Origin: UMGS1958 sp045542415
Lineage (GTDB): Bacteria; Bacillota; Clostridia; UBA1381
Direction: 5' to 3'
NCBI GenBank assembly: GCA_045542415.1
Contig: JAZQKZ010000048.1
Location: 70,138-134,137, forward strand
Length of the DNA stretch: 64,000 nt
The notes below the pieces were generated by a model. That model had not been told where the DNA came from. It saw only the letters and a program-made list of their open reading frames with translations, and made no database searches. The position numbers and the translations under genes were made by a program. Positions within the stretch are counted from its first letter, which is position 1. The number at the start of each line of letters is the position of its first letter. Below, piece by piece: positions 63,693-64,000 of the stretch.

Positions 63693-64000
63693 TTTTGAGG
63701 GAAGAGGGAAAAGTGAAGAGGGAAGTTTCGCGATGCACCCCATCCGGATGGCAACTCTTAACGCTTCACTCTTAACTTTTAACTATTAACTATGTGTAAG
63801 GTTCATAACGTGCACCGCCGCTAAGGCCGCTGTCTCGGTGCGGAGGCGTGACTTGCCCAGCGTGATGGGGCGGAAGCCGTGCTGGATGGCCAGTTGCACC
63901 TCCTCGGGGCTGAAGTCACCCTCGGGACCGATGAGCACGAGGGCATCCTCACCTGGCGTGAGCGCCTGCATCAAGGGTTCCTTATCGCCCTCGTAGCAGT
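63625..64000. other. Segment of apparent Bacteroidota origin (probable assembly chimera)
   Basis: From about 63625 to the edge, base composition and content change: GC-rich coding sequence of rsmE type, then a spacer with CACTCTTAACTTTTAACTAT-like phrases common between Bacteroidota/Prevotella genes. The break falls in the highly conserved start of truA, where two genomes can share a short stretch. I cannot fix the joint exactly. Confidence 0.6.
63786..64000 (-). CDS. rsmE: 16S rRNA m3U1498 methyltransferase, C-terminal part (partial)
   Basis: The frame is open to the window edge (CYEGDKEPLMQALTPGEDAL at the edge), so this is the last ~71 residues of RsmE, which methylates U1498 of 16S rRNA. 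VLIGPEGDFSPEEV and LGKSRLRTETAAL are the SPOUT-fold knot motifs that bind SAM. The wording is that of Bacteroidota enzymes, and GC content (about 60%) is far above the rest of the window, supporting a foreign origin. Confidence 0.85.
   Translation of the reverse strand, partial: CYEGDKEPLMQALTPGEDALVLIGPEGDFSPEEVQLAIQHGFRPITLGKSRLRTETAALAAVHVMNLTHS

Overview
The window looks like a piece of a gut Clostridia (Firmicutes) genome. It carries a SpoIIID sporulation regulator, a class A RNase P RNA, a class III fructose-bisphosphatase, Gram-positive signal peptides with Ala/Thr/Pro-rich linkers, and strong Shine-Dalgarno sequences. Its sugar genes point to pectin, especially rhamnogalacturonan I and arabinan: a giant secreted pectin methylesterase, a giant secreted SGNH esterase, an intracellular rhamnogalacturonan-acetylesterase-like enzyme, GH51 and GH43 arabinofuranosidase-type enzymes, L-rhamnose isomerase, an RpiB/LacAB-type isomerase and a truncated GH28 polygalacturonase. 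A Monoglobus-like pectin specialist is one guess; nothing here proves the genus.

Positions 1-16.3 kb form an AT-rich anti-phage island with several unrelated modules side by side: the tail of an ATPase-type regulator; an XRE repressor divergent from an AIPR-like abortive-infection gene around a perfect 16-bp palindrome; an operon of a HExxH metalloprotease-like protein, a TIR protein and an overlapping Nudix hydrolase; a CX5R phosphatase-like gene; a fused m5C/m6A DNA methyltransferase with an HNH endonuclease; and a 1,590-residue TIR-NACHT-propeller protein whose end resembles replication-relaxation proteins. The TIR-Nudix operon and the TIR-NACHT giant are the best candidates for undescribed systems. 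No integrase or tRNA bounds the island within the window.

Positions 16.4-32.4 kb hold the pectin methylesterase with a small partner protein, a BspA-like leucine-rich-repeat protein, a long imperfect inverted repeat, a split chromate transporter, a LytTR response regulator, rnpB, a TrpA-like protein lacking catalytic Glu49, a Cache-GGDEF cyclase, and an operon of L-rhamnose isomerase, a HAD phosphatase and a lipoprotein. Positions 32.5-39.8 kb carry spoIIID, an SLH-NlpC/P60 hydrolase, transporters and the RpiB-like isomerase. Positions 39.8-54.1 kb carry a DUF4097/DUF1700 operon, fbp, the intracellular esterase, a nitroreductase, Dus, the giant SGNH esterase and a GH51-DUF6171-GH43-small-protein operon. 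Positions 54.2-63.7 kb contain a transposase-derived protein without its catalytic residues beside a REP-like palindrome, a glycosyltransferase-thioredoxin reductase-amidohydrolase operon, a GH28 fragment and a truA-DUF5711-cvpA-ilvD operon.

The last ~370 bases (about 63.63-64.0 kb) do not look like the rest. They hold a Bacteroidota-type rsmE end and Bacteroidota-type spacer, and the join falls in the conserved start of truA. This is most simply an assembly chimera, so the right edge should not be used for context. I saw no CRISPR array, tRNA or insertion sequence with an intact transposase.
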